DNA of 64,000 nt from G963704535 sp963704535. GTDB taxonomy: Bacteria > Chloroflexota > Chloroflexia > Chloroflexales > Roseiflexaceae. This document shows, one piece after another, positions 9,764 to 17,999 of this stretch (position 1 is its first letter; each line of letters begins with the position of its first letter). Where the stretch lies: positions 8,432,001-8,496,000 of the forward strand of contig OY969916.1 in assembly GCA_963704535.1 (NCBI GenBank). Reading direction: 5' to 3'. The notes beneath the pieces are model-generated. The model searched no databases, was not told the DNA's origin, and saw only the letters and a list, made by a program, of their open reading frames with translations. The position numbers were made by a program, and so were the translations under genes.

Positions 9764-9874
9764 CCGGGCCGTCCGCGAAGGTACGCGAAGGGGTATGATG
9801 GAGGGGGTATGGTGCGATGACCGCGTCTTACCCCCTTGGTGCGGATGGCATGTCGCTCGCAGATAGGTCGCAGC

Positions 9875-10883
9875 ATGGACAAGCGTTTTGGAAAGAGGCT
9901 TGCGGAAGCGCGCCGCAACTCGCGCGACCCGCAGCGCGGCGGCGAGCTGACGCAGGAGCGGTTTGCCGAACTAGTCGCCGAGCGTGCCGGGCGCCGCAAC
10001 TACCCGACCGCCGCCACGCTGAGCAATTGGGAGCGTGGGCGGTCCCGCCCGCCACAGAAAGAGCGCTCGATCGTCGTGGCGCTAGTCGCTGTTCTGCTCG
10101 AATGTCAGGGCCTGGCCGCATTTGACGAGGTCGATAGCTGGCTGGCGCTGGGCGGATACGCGCCGCTCACCGACGAAGAGTGTGCCGGAATTGTGTTGCC
10201 CGACAGTGGGCCAAATCCTGTACCGCCGTCCGAGCCACCTTCGTCGTTAGATCAACTGCCTGACCCAACCCCCGATTTTGTCGGTCGCGCCGATGAGATC
10301 GCGACGCTGGTCGAGGCGCTGAGCGTGGGGACTGGCGGCGTCATCGCAGCGATTCGCGCGGTGGACCAGGATGCCGCTGCGATCGTCGAACGCCTTGAGC
10401 GCGCCGGCATCATCGAGGGGCAGCCTGAGCCCGACCTGGTCACCCCACAGCAGCAAGATGCCGAGCAGCCGCCGCGCGCGCCGGAGGAGCTGTTCGCTGC
10501 CCTGCCGGAGCCGGTGCGGCGGGCGCTCGAACGGGGCGACGAGTTCGGCGTACCAGGCGGCGCTCGACACGCTGCCGGCCGAGCAGCGGCGCGAGGTGGA
10601 GCTGGCGATCGCCCAGGCCATGCGGGCGGCCCAGCCCGACCCACGCGAGCGCTTCGATGCCCTGCTGCGCGACATCGCCCGCGTCGCGACCGGCGATGCC
10701 GCGCCCAGGCAGCCGATCGAGGCGGAGTTGAAACGGCTGGAGCAGGGCGGCTGGATGTTGCGCGAGCCGGTGCGCCGGATCTGGGCTGGCGAGCGCGATG
10801 CGGCGGTGCTCGTGGCAGGACTCGATGAGCAGGACGCCGCGCTGGTCGAGCGGGTGCTGGAGCTTATCACACTCATCGAATGA
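9875..10883 (+). CDS. XRE-family regulator fused to decayed STAND segment, with +1 frameshift
   Basis: Residues 1-85 are an XRE-type helix-turn-helix (FGKRLAEARRN, ELTQERFAELV, TLSNWERGRSRPP). Residues 125-150 begin a STAND/NB-ARC module (PDFVGRADEIATLVEAL). Just where the P-loop should follow (after GTGGVIAAIR) the sequence jumps to unrelated DQDAAAIVERLERAG, so the ATP site is deleted. At about 10547 one extra G shifts the frame; the other frame continues AYQAALDTLPAEQRREVEL to ..VLELITLIE. The C-terminal ~110 residues form a helical domain I cannot name. Read through the shift it is about 335 residues. It may be non-functional, or a DNA-binding regulator without an ATPase. Confidence 0.6.
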
Positions 10884-11455
10884 ATTCGATGCCTGAGACC
10901 GCAAACGTGCCAAGACACGTTGGACACGCACAGAACACGCTTTAGCGTGTTTGCCGATACCAGGCCGCAAATTCATTTGTGGCCGATTGTGGTCGATGGG
11001 CGGTGGTCAATGGTCGGCGGTCGATAGGTTTTGGTGGCTTGTGGCCACTGGTCGCGCTTGCACAAACGGACCGCCTCACGTACGCTACTACTAGTGCAGC
11101 CGGGCCGAAGCCGACCAACAGTTTCCGATCTTCGCGGTCTTCGTACCTTCGTGGTCTTCGTGGTATCGGGCGTACCAGCAGAAGCGCGATCAAGGGCTTG
11201 AGCGTCTGTTGGATTATGACTATCCGCCGAACCTGGAGGCGAATGCACAGGTAAATCAATCAAGCCGTTTGAATATATAATCATTCCGTGATATGATCAT
11301 ATGGCCGTATAATATTCTGAGTAAGTTAATATCTCGATAATAAACTTAATGTAATCAGAGAAGGTTGATGTGTCGCTTGTAATCCGTGGTGGGAAGGGGC
11401 TCTTGAGAGGGCCGCCCTCTCAAGAGCCCCTTTTAGACAACCTCTAAGGAAACCC
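10884..11455. other. intergenic region with repeats, no gene seen
   Basis: 572 bases without a convincing gene. They hold a degenerate GGTGGTC-type repeat (about 10988-11030), a CGGTCTTCGT-type direct repeat (about 11130-11165), an AT-rich stretch (about 11260-11350) and the hairpin element at 11391. Confidence 0.6.
11385..11441. repeat. nested palindromic element, copy C
   Basis: A perfect 17-bp stem: 11395-11411 pairs with 11415-11431 around a CCG loop and is followed by TTTT. The left flank ATCCGTGGTGGGAAG matches copy I at 46610. It ends about 10 bases before the ribosome site of the Lrp gene, so it is probably in that gene's 5' leader or terminates upstream transcription. Confidence 0.8.
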
Positions 11456-11965
11456 ATGATAAAATCTCCGTATCTCAATGAGCTTGACGAGAGCGACCGC
11501 ACCATTCTGGATATCTTGCAGCGCGACGGGCGGATCAGCAATGCCGATCTGGCACGCCAGATCAACCTCTCGCAGCCGGCCACGCTGGCCCGTGTGCGGC
11601 GACTGGAGCAGGCCGGCTATATCGCCGGGTATACGGCGGTGCTGAACCGGGACAAGCTGGGCTATAGCATGCTCTGCTACATCCACGTGAGCCACCAGTC
11701 GCACCAGCGCAATGAGTTGGAGCGACTGCGCACGGAACTACTCGCGATGCCGGAAGTCCTAGAGTGTGTGTTTGTCACCGGCGAGTTCGATTATTTGCTG
11801 AAGGTCGTGCTGCGAAATCAGAAGGACCTGGAGCACTTCATTCTACACAAGCTGACGCCGCTTCCGGGGGTCGCGCGCGTCAACACCAGCCTGGTCGTCG
11901 CCGAGATCAAGATGACGACCGCATTGCCCATTCCCGGCAGCGCCGTGGCACGCGATCTGCCATAG
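11456..11965 (+). CDS. Lrp/AsnC family transcriptional regulator
   Basis: A 169-residue leucine-responsive regulator. Residues 8-55 form the AsnC helix-turn-helix (LDESDRTILDILQRDGRISN, then QPATLARVRRLEQAGYI). Residues 70-150 form the RAM ligand-binding alpha-beta domain (YIHVSHQS.., FDYLLKVVLRN, VNTSLVVAEIK). AAGGA six bases upstream supports the start. It lies 32 bases before the branched-chain 2-oxoacid dehydrogenase E1 gene and is on the same strand, so it probably controls that gene in response to a branched-chain amino acid. That link is inferred from position and family. Confidence 0.9.
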   Translation: MIKSPYLNELDESDRTILDILQRDGRISNADLARQINLSQPATLARVRRLEQAGYIAGYTAVLNRDKLGYSMLCYIHVSHQSHQRNELERLRTELLAMPEVLECVFVTGEFDYLLKVVLRNQKDLEHFILHKLTPLPGVARVNTSLVVAEIKMTTALPIPGSAVARDLP

Positions 11966-11997
11966 TTTATTGGAATAACCTCAATGAGGAGGTCTAC

Positions 11998-14574
11998 GTG
12001 AGCATGCTGACTAATACCAGCTCCCCTACCTTGCGGGAAAAAATCATGGCAATTCAACCGCTCCCCGCCCCTATGGACGCGCACCACACAAACCAACCGA
12101 CCGGCACCGGCGACCGTTGCTCCCACCCCACGCAGGAACAGATCCTGGCTGGCTATGATTATGACTTGGACTGCCGGCGCGAGGTTGACTCCCGCCCCGC
12201 GCACGAACAGATCCGCGCCGACTACCGGCTGGCCTATCTCAGCCGCCAGGTCAGTATTGTGGGGCGGCGCGAGGTCCTGAGCGGTAATGCCAAGTTCGGC
12301 ATCTTCGGGGACGGCAAGGAGCTAGCGCAGATCGCGCTCGCCAAGGTCTTTCAGCCCGGCGATTTTCGCTCCGGCTATTACCGCGACCAGACAATGCTGT
12401 TTGCCCTGGATATGATGACGCCGGCGCAGCTCTTCTCCCAGCTCTACGCCGATACCGATGTCGCGGCCGACCCAGCCTCGGCCGGGCGCGCCATGATCAA
12501 CCACCCCGCCACCCGGCTGCTGGATGACGCGGGCCGCTGGCGCCCGCAGGTCGATACGCCCAATACGAGCGCCGATGTCTCGCCGACCGCCGGCCAGATG
12601 CCGCGGCTGGTCGGGCTGGCATACGCGTCGCGCCTGTACCGCGAGCTGGAGGAGCTGCGCCAATTCACCCAGTTCTCGCGCGGCGGGAGCGAGGTGGCCT
12701 TCGGCACGATCGGCAATGCGAGCTGCGCCGAAGGGCTGTTTTGGGAGGCCGTCAACGCGATCGGTGTGCTGGGCGCCCCGGCGGTCATTTCGATCTGGGA
12801 TGATGACTATGGCATCTCGGTCCCAAACGAGTACCAGCTAGCCAAGCCTGACCTGTCGGAACTGCTGAACGGCTTCCGACGCGAGCCCGGCGGCAAGCGC
12901 GGCTTCGATCTCTACAAAGTTCGCGGGTGGGACTACCTGGAGCTGATCGCGGTGTACCGCCAGGCGGCGCAGAACGCCCGCGAGCGCCACATCCCATCGA
13001 TTGTACATGTGGTCGAGATGACTCAGCCGCAGGGGCACTCGACATCGGGCAGCCACGAGCGCTACAAGTCGCGTGAGCGGCTGGCCTGGGAGGCCGAGCA
13101 TGATCCGCTGATGAAGATGCGCGACTGGATGATCGAAGAGTCGATCGCCGCTGCGGCGGACCTGGAGGCGCTGGAGCACAGCGTGCGCCGGGAAGTGGAG
13201 GCGATCCGGGCGCAGGCCTGGGAGCATATGTTGGCGCCGATCCGCGCCGAGGCGCAGGCCCTGGCCGATCTGCTGGAGCAGGTGGCTGGTAGCTCCGCCG
13301 CCGCGCCGCTCCTGCGCCGGCAGGCCGCCGATCTACGCAGCGCACAGCGGCCGCTGCGGAAGCAGAGCGCGCAGGCCGCCCACGCGGCGCTCGCGCATAC
13401 GCTTGGCGAGGAGACGCCGGCCCGCGCCACGCTAGTGGCGTGGCAGCAGGACTACCTGGCGCGCGGCCGGGTTCGCTACGGCTCCCACCGCACTAGCGAG
13501 CCGCTTCAGGGGCAGCATGCTGGCTCGGCGCCGCCGCCCAGCTACATCGATAGTTCGCCGCAGGTGCCGGGCTTCGAGATTCTCCGCGCCAACTTCGATG
13601 CCTGGCTGGCGAACGACCCGCGCGTGATCATCTTCGGCGAGGATGTCGGGCAGCTTGGCGATGTCAATCAGGGCACGGCCGGGCTCCAGGCCAAGTACGG
13701 GGAGCTGCGCGTCTCCGACACCGGCATCCGCGAGGCGACGATCATCGGCCAGGCGATCGGCATGGCGATGCGCGGCCTGCGCCCGATCGCCGAGATCCAG
13801 TACCTCGACTACATCTTCTACGCGCTGACGACCCTGAGCGACGACCTGGCCTGCCTTTCCTGGCGCACCAGCGGCGGGCAGCGGGCGCCGGTGATCGTGC
13901 GCACCCGCGGCCATCGTCTGGAGGGGGTCTGGCATGCCGGGTCGCCCATGGGCACGCTGCTGCACTCGCTGCGCGGCATGCACATCCTGGTGCCGCGCGA
14001 TATGACCAGAGCGGCCGGCTTCTACACCACCTTGCTCCAGTCGAACGATCCAGGGCTGGTCGTCGAGCCGCTCAACGGCTACCGGCTGCGCGAGCCGATG
14101 CCTGAGAACCTGGGCGAGTTCGCCATTCCGCTGGGCGTGCCAGAGGTATTGCTCGCCGGCGACGACGTGACCCTGGTCACGTATGGGGCGTGCTGCCGGA
14201 TCGCGCTGGAGGCCGCCGAGGCGCTCCAGGAGGTCGGGGTCTCGGTCGAGGTGATCGACGTGCAGTCGCTGCTGCCGTTCGATGTGCATCACCGCATCGT
14301 CGAGTCGTTGAAGAAGACCAGCCGGATCGTCTTCCTGGATGAGGATATGCCGGGCGGCGCGACGGCGTTTATGATGCAGCACGTGCTGGAGACCCAAGGC
14401 GGCTACTGGCACCTCAACTCGCAGCCGCGCACGGTGACGGCGCAGCCGCACCGCCCGGCCTACGGCACCGATGGCGATTATTACTCCAAACCCAACGCCG
14501 AGGATGTGTTCACCACCGTCTACGAGCTGATGCACGAGGCGTGCCCGGCGGGCTACCCGGCCCTGGTGGGGTAA
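11998..14574 (+). CDS. fused alpha-beta 2-oxoacid (branched-chain type) dehydrogenase E1
   Basis: A single 858-residue chain with both E1 subunits of a thiamine-diphosphate 2-oxoacid dehydrogenase, probably the branched-chain complex. Residues ~65-400 are the alpha part: a TPP-binding segment GNASCAEGLFWEAV..WDDDYGIS, and HSTSGSHERYKS, which corresponds to the phosphorylation-loop region. Residues ~520-850 are the beta part (VIIFGEDVGQLGDVNQGTAG, IADIQYLDY-like PIAEIQYLDYI, GVWHAGSP, VTYGACCRIALEAA). The GTG at 11998 is chosen because GAGGAGG is five bases before it; the ATG at 12004 is the alternative. No E2 or E3 gene lies in the window. It forms a probable operon with the Lrp regulator. 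Confidence 0.88.
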   Translation: MSMLTNTSSPTLREKIMAIQPLPAPMDAHHTNQPTGTGDRCSHPTQEQILAGYDYDLDCRREVDSRPAHEQIRADYRLAYLSRQVSIVGRREVLSGNAKFGIFGDGKELAQIALAKVFQPGDFRSGYYRDQTMLFALDMMTPAQLFSQLYADTDVAADPASAGRAMINHPATRLLDDAGRWRPQVDTPNTSADVSPTAGQMPRLVGLAYASRLYRELEELRQFTQFSRGGSEVAFGTIGNASCAEGLFWEAVNAIGVLGAPAVISIWDDDYGISVPNEYQLAKPDLSELLNGFRREPGGKRGFDLYKVRGWDYLELIAVYRQAAQNARERHIPSIVHVVEMTQPQGHSTSGSHERYKSRERLAWEAEHDPLMKMRDWMIEESIAAAADLEALEHSVRREVEAIRAQAWEHMLAPIRAEAQALADLLEQVAGSSAAAPLLRRQAADLRSAQRPLRKQSAQAAHAALAHTLGEETPARATLVAWQQDYLARGRVRYGSHRTSEPLQGQHAGSAPPPSYIDSSPQVPGFEILRANFDAWLANDPRVIIFGEDVGQLGDVNQGTAGLQAKYGELRVSDTGIREATIIGQAIGMAMRGLRPIAEIQYLDYIFYALTTLSDDLACLSWRTSGGQRAPVIVRTRGHRLEGVWHAGSPMGTLLHSLRGMHILVPRDMTRAAGFYTTLLQSNDPGLVVEPLNGYRLREPMPENLGEFAIPLGVPEVLLAGDDVTLVTYGACCRIALEAAEALQEVGVSVEVIDVQSLLPFDVHHRIVESLKKTSRIVFLDEDMPGGATAFMMQHVLETQGGYWHLNSQPRTVTAQPHRPAYGTDGDYYSKPNAEDVFTTVYELMHEACPAGYPALVG

Positions 14575-14597
14575 TACGCGCGCACTCAGCTTGCCAC

Positions 14598-14628
14598 AGC
14601 GCCCGTCCTAAGCTTCAGGACGGGCGCT
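14598..14628. terminator. 12-bp stem-loop after E1 gene
   Basis: AGCGCCCGTCCT pairs perfectly with AGGACGGGCGCT around a 7-base loop, 24 bases after the E1 stop. It has no T-run, so it may act as an mRNA 3'-end structure or be a dispersed repeat rather than a classical terminator. Confidence 0.5.
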
Positions 14629-14649
14629 ACTACAGTCGGGCCGATGGAG

Positions 14650-14725
14650 TTGGAAAAGGGGGTGTGGGGGAAGCCCCCACAGAATAGCCCACCCACTTTC
14701 CAAATGATTTAGGAATGCTATAGTG
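14650..14725. repeat. nested palindromic element, copy D
   Basis: Core GGTGTGGGGG-AA-GCCCCCACA. Its right end TTTAGGAATGCTATAG matches, in inverse orientation, the left end of copy E at 20176. The matching left terminal repeat is missing here. Confidence 0.65.
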
Positions 14726-14900
14726 AAACTTTGTGACGGCCGGGATCGTCGGATTGAGGTATAATAGGGCGTATCACGGTCGGCAGAGATTCTCGATCTT
14801 TGTGGTATCCGCAAAGGAGCGCCACGTTACGCAGCGCTGCAGTTGGTGTTTCTGCGTGCGCTTCGCGGATCTCAATATCGTGAAGGTAGTGGAGGTTCCT

Positions 14901-15560
14901 GTGAGCGCAAGCAGCATCCCCAACCTGCTCGGCATTTTTCGGATCGTCACCACGCCGCTGCTGGTCGTGCTGATACTGCGCGATACCCCGGGCGGCTACG
15001 TCGGCGCCGTGGTGCTGCTGCTGCTGATGGCGATCAGCGATATCGTCGATGGGCCGCTCGCGCGCAAGCTGCACGTCGTCTCGCCGCTGGGCGTGTTCCT
15101 GGATACGATCTCCGATAAAATCTTTGTCGCCGGGGCCCTGATCCCGATGGTCGAGCTTGGCCTGCTGTCGGGCTGGATCGCGTTGCTGATCATTGTGCGC
15201 GATTTCGCCGTCTCAGGGCTGCGCTCGTACGCCGCCGCCGAGGGGCTGGTGATCTCGGCGCGCCAGTGGGGCAAGCAGAAGCTGGTGATCACCGTGGTCG
15301 CTTTGGTCTGGCGGCTGCTGGCCGAGGCGTACATCCACGACGCGCGCCTATTCCAATTCACGTTCGATGATATGTCCGGCTTCGCGCTGTTCCTGGCGCG
15401 GCTCCTGAACCTCTGGCCGGTGCCCATGGCGCTGGCGATCGCCTGGACGGTCTTCTCCGGCGCCGAGTACTTCTGGAAGGCCTGGCCACTCCTTAGCGGC
15501 CAGTTGACTCCGGCCCCCAAGTCTGACCCCGCGACACCCCGAAAATCGGTCGTCAAATAA
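14901..15560 (+). CDS. pgsA: CDP-diacylglycerol--glycerol-3-phosphate 3-phosphatidyltransferase
   Basis: An integral membrane enzyme of 219 residues that makes phosphatidylglycerophosphate from CDP-diacylglycerol and glycerol-3-phosphate, the committed step to phosphatidylglycerol. The CDP-alcohol phosphotransferase signature is complete near residues 55-80: DIVDGPLAR, then G, and FLDTISD. About five or six hydrophobic helices are visible. The GTG start (VSASSIPNLLGIFRI) is chosen because GGAGG is five bases upstream; the frame is open to 14733 but without a good site. The N-terminal IPNLLGIFRIVTTPLL is typical. The Pro/Lys-rich last 20 residues are cytosolic and variable. Confidence 0.9.
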   Translation: MSASSIPNLLGIFRIVTTPLLVVLILRDTPGGYVGAVVLLLLMAISDIVDGPLARKLHVVSPLGVFLDTISDKIFVAGALIPMVELGLLSGWIALLIIVRDFAVSGLRSYAAAEGLVISARQWGKQKLVITVVALVWRLLAEAYIHDARLFQFTFDDMSGFALFLARLLNLWPVPMALAIAWTVFSGAEYFWKAWPLLSGQLTPAPKSDPATPRKSVVK

Positions 15561-15653
15561 CAGCCTCGTTACCCGCGGCGGCTTTGCCCTTTCCCTTGAG
15601 GTTGGGGAGACTGAGCGGGCTGCTCCATCAAATCACCTTTTTCAGACCTGCTC

Positions 15654-15854
15654 TTACGGGTCTGGCTCGTCGTCGCGCACCCGCTCGAAGACGGTGCGGC
15701 AGGCACGGCAGTAGTGCTGCTCCATGAGCATCAGGGAACCGAACAGGGCGTGTGGCTCGGTGTCGCTCGATCGGCAGAATGGGCAGATGATCTGAGCGGT
15801 GGGCTGTTGGTCTTGCCGTGGGTGGTCTTCTGCTGGGCGTGTGTTCGACTGCAT
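15654..15854 (-). CDS. small zinc-ribbon protein, PaaD C-terminal-like
   Basis: A 66-residue protein with a flexible N-terminus and one zinc ribbon: CPFC, then YCRAC about 25 residues later, with FGSLMLMEQHY between. The spacing and the FGS..Y.C..C...F pattern resemble the C-terminal ribbon of PaaD/SufT-type Fe-S maturation proteins, but the DUF59 domain of PaaD is absent. The ATG at 15854 has AGGAGA eight bases upstream; a TTG at 15884 is a poorer choice. No phenylacetate genes are nearby, so its role is open: an orphan ribbon protein or adaptor. Confidence 0.6.
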   Translation of the reverse strand: MQSNTRPAEDHPRQDQQPTAQIICPFCRSSDTEPHALFGSLMLMEQHYCRACRTVFERVRDDEPDP

Positions 15855-16057
15855 AGGTTGATTCTCCTGGTCTCCCGTTCGCAACTATCGGTCGCGCTCG
15901 GTCGTCAGAGTGTGCAAGGAGGGAGAGCTTTCGAGGAGGTCTGGTCGGTTGTATGACGGCTTGCGGCACGGTTGAGCGGCATTGGCCGTGAGCGCTCCCT
16001 GGCGAGCATGCACTATGCTCAATCGCTGCACAAACTGCTGTAGAGGAGGACAATTGT

Positions 16058-16528
16058 ATGGAGCGATCCCGTTTACGTACGCTGTTGGGCGCCGGGCTGC
16101 TGATCCTTGGTCTGTGTTTGCTGGCTCGCGCGCTGATATTTGCTCCGATGCCCCATGGCGCGGCGTTCAGCGGCGGTGCCTCGGCGCCGATAGCAGAAGA
16201 CGAAGCTGAACGCGAGGCCCACAAGATCGAGCTGGAGGCCCGCGAGAGCGAGCGCGGAGCCCTCCTCGAAGCCCAGGAGGCCGAGTTGGAGGCCCGCGCG
16301 ATCGAGCGCGAGGTCAGGCGCGAGGTCGAGCAGGCTCTCCGCGAGGAGGGGCTCCCGCTCCCACCGGCCATGCCACTGGCTCCGCTGCCGCCGCTGCCGC
16401 CAGCCCCGCTGGAGTCGCCGGCCTGGCATTGGGGTGGCTGGTTCAACCCGACGTTAGTTGTGCTCGCTTTGCTGGTGCTCCTGATCTGGCACCGTGGCCG
16501 CTCGGCCAATACGCCGCAGCAGGCATAA
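16058..16528 (+). CDS. two-TM coiled-coil membrane protein, unknown function
   Basis: A 156-residue protein. A hydrophobic helix at residues 9-32 (LLGAGLLILGLCLLARALIF) is followed by a strongly charged Glu/Arg/Ala helix at about 48-100 that should form a coiled coil. Then comes a Pro/Leu run (MPLAPLPPLPPAPL) and a second membrane helix at about 129-145 (NPTLVVLALLVLLIW). GAGGAGGA eight bases upstream supports the start. No family is recognised. The layout suggests a hairpin-like membrane protein with an extended domain between its helices, perhaps structural or scaffolding. A strong terminator follows. Confidence 0.6.
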   Translation: MERSRLRTLLGAGLLILGLCLLARALIFAPMPHGAAFSGGASAPIAEDEAEREAHKIELEARESERGALLEAQEAELEARAIEREVRREVEQALREEGLPLPPAMPLAPLPPLPPAPLESPAWHWGGWFNPTLVVLALLVLLIWHRGRSANTPQQA

Positions 16529-16553
16529 GATCGGCCATCGAGATTGAGATTGG

Positions 16554-16597
16554 AGATTGGAGATTGGGCTGCCCAATCTCCAATCTTTTATTTTTTG
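16554..16597 (+). terminator. rho-independent terminator built from ATTGGAG heptamers
   Basis: 15-bp perfect stem: 16554-16568 pairs with 16572-16586 around CTG, followed by TTTATTTTTT. The stem is made of the ATTGGAG/AATCTCC heptamer that also occurs inside lon, the carotenoid gene and selB. Confidence 0.8.
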
Positions 16598-16728
16598 ATA
16601 TGATAGGACCTACGTGGTGGCGCCCGCAATGCTCTATTGCGGCCTGTATTATACACGGGCCTATTATTCCTCGCTCTTCCGCTGCTTCCGCCGTTCCGCT
16701 GCTTCCACGTTCGTGCCTCTTTTTGCGG

Positions 16729-16734
16729 TACAAT
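16729..16734 (+). promoter_or_regulatory. possible -10 box of trpA
   Basis: TACAAT 40 bases before the trpA start, preceded by a T-run. No convincing -35 hexamer is present at 16-18 bases. Confidence 0.35.
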
Positions 16735-16773
16735 AGCCCCGTCAGCAGCGCCGTATAGCAGGATAGGATTCCG

Positions 16774-17559
16774 ATGAGTCGCATCGCCGAAACCTTCGCC
16801 CGCCTCAAGTCTGCGGGCCGCACCGCCCTGATGCCCTACCTCATGGTCGGGTTCCCTGAGCGCGATTCGGTCCTGGAGCTGGCCCCGGCGCTGGAGGCCG
16901 CCGGGGCCGACCTGTTTGAGCTGGGCGTGCCCTTCTCCGACCCGCTGGCCGACGGCGCGACGGTCCAGCGCGCTTCGGAGCGGGCGCTGTCCAATCGCGT
17001 GCGGGTGCCCTTCTGCCTCGAAACGGTCGCGGCGCTGCGGGCGCGCGGCCTGGTGGCGCCGCTGGTGCTGATGGGCTACTTCAACCCGTTCCTCCAGTAT
17101 GGGATCGCGCGGTTGGCCGCCGACGCGGCGGCGGCCGGCGCCGACGGCTTTATCATCCCCGATTTGCCGCCCGAAGAGGCTGCCGAGGTCCAGGCGGTCT
17201 TGCGGGCCGCCGGGCTGGACCTGATCTTCCTGGTTGCGCCGACCTCGCCCGATCAGCGGATCGCCGAGATCGCTCGCTTGGCCAGTGGGTTCATCTACTG
17301 CGTCGCGCTCACCGGCGTCACCGGCGCGCGAAGCGACCTGTGGGAGGGTCTACCCGATTTCCTGGCGCGGGTGCGCCGCCATACCGACCTGCCGCTGGTG
17401 GTCGGGTTTGGCATCAGCAGCGCCGCGCATGTTCGCCAGGTCGGCCGGTTCGCCGATGGCGCGATCGTCGCCAGCGCGCTGATCAATGCGCTCGAGGCGC
17501 TGCCGCCCGAGGAGCACGTGGGTGGGGCAGTGGCGTTCCTGCACCAGCTCCAGGGGTAA
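16774..17559 (+). CDS. trpA: tryptophan synthase alpha chain
   Basis: The 261-residue TIM-barrel alpha subunit cleaves indole-3-glycerol phosphate to indole and glyceraldehyde-3-phosphate and passes indole to TrpB. The catalytic Glu is in FELGVPFSD and the catalytic Asp in DPLADGATVQ. MGYFNPFLQYG, IIPDLPPEEA and GFGISS, which closes the phosphate site, are also present. Length is normal. AGGA upstream supports the start. No trpB is adjacent, so the trp genes appear to be dispersed. A heptamer-built inverted repeat follows the stop and probably terminates the transcript. Confidence 0.95.
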   Translation: MSRIAETFARLKSAGRTALMPYLMVGFPERDSVLELAPALEAAGADLFELGVPFSDPLADGATVQRASERALSNRVRVPFCLETVAALRARGLVAPLVLMGYFNPFLQYGIARLAADAAAAGADGFIIPDLPPEEAAEVQAVLRAAGLDLIFLVAPTSPDQRIAEIARLASGFIYCVALTGVTGARSDLWEGLPDFLARVRRHTDLPLVVGFGISSAAHVRQVGRFADGAIVASALINALEALPPEEHVGGAVAFLHQLQG

Positions 17560-17636
17560 GAACAAAGAACAAAAGACAAAGAACAAAATATCTCTGGCGC
17601 AATCTCTTTGTTCTTTGTTCTTTGTTCTTGGTTCTC
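17558..17636. terminator. large inverted repeat of GAACAAA heptamers
   Basis: GAACAAA-type units (17558-17589) are followed by their inverse TTTGTTC units (17607-17636), giving an imperfect stem of about 28 bp straight after trpA. It could terminate trpA. The same heptamer is read as EQRTENKEQRTKNK inside the carotenoid gene at 32300. Confidence 0.6.
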
Positions 17637-17645
17637 GACCCGGTG

Positions 17646-17654
17646 TGCTATAAT
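17646..17654 (+). promoter_or_regulatory. extended -10 promoter TGCTATAAT
   Basis: A perfect TATAAT with an upstream TG, 83 bases before the start of the ligand-binding-domain gene. The -35 region is poor, as is common for extended -10 promoters. The identical nonamer precedes lon on the minus strand. Confidence 0.55.
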
Positions 17655-17736
17655 TGCCCGCGAACACCCCGCTCTACACCGTAGCCGCAATTGGGCGGCG
17701 CGTTGTGTGTCGCCCCCATCCTTGGGGAGGTGCTCC

Positions 17737-17970
17737 ATGCAGCATGCCAGGGCCTATGTGCTGATCGAGGCGGAGGCTGGACAGGTCGGGTCGTTGATTG
17801 CGACGCTGCGCGGCATACGGGGTGTGAGTATGGCGGACCCCGTCACAGGTCCCTACAATATCATCGTTACGATTGAGACCCCGGACCCACGCGATATCGG
17901 GCGGCTGGTGATGAATGAGATCCACGGCGTCGTCGGGATCAAGCGAACGGTGACGTGCCTGGCGATTTGA
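17737..17970 (+). CDS. stand-alone Lrp/AsnC ligand-binding (RAM) domain protein
   Basis: A 77-residue protein made only of the RAM domain of Lrp/AsnC regulators: ARAYVLIEAEAGQ, GPYNIIVTIETPD, and IKRTVTCLAI at the end. It has no DNA-binding region. The start ATG is fixed by GGGGAGG seven bases upstream. Proteins of this type (SraA-like) form dimers and octamers that bind amino acids or associate with full-length Lrp proteins, so it may modulate the Lrp protein at 11456 or act as a metabolite sensor. It lies 29 bases before citrate synthase on the same strand and is probably co-transcribed. Confidence 0.85.
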   Translation: MQHARAYVLIEAEAGQVGSLIATLRGIRGVSMADPVTGPYNIIVTIETPDPRDIGRLVMNEIHGVVGIKRTVTCLAI

Positions 17971-17999
17971 CGATGCGCTGCTGAGAGAAAGGGCGTGCT

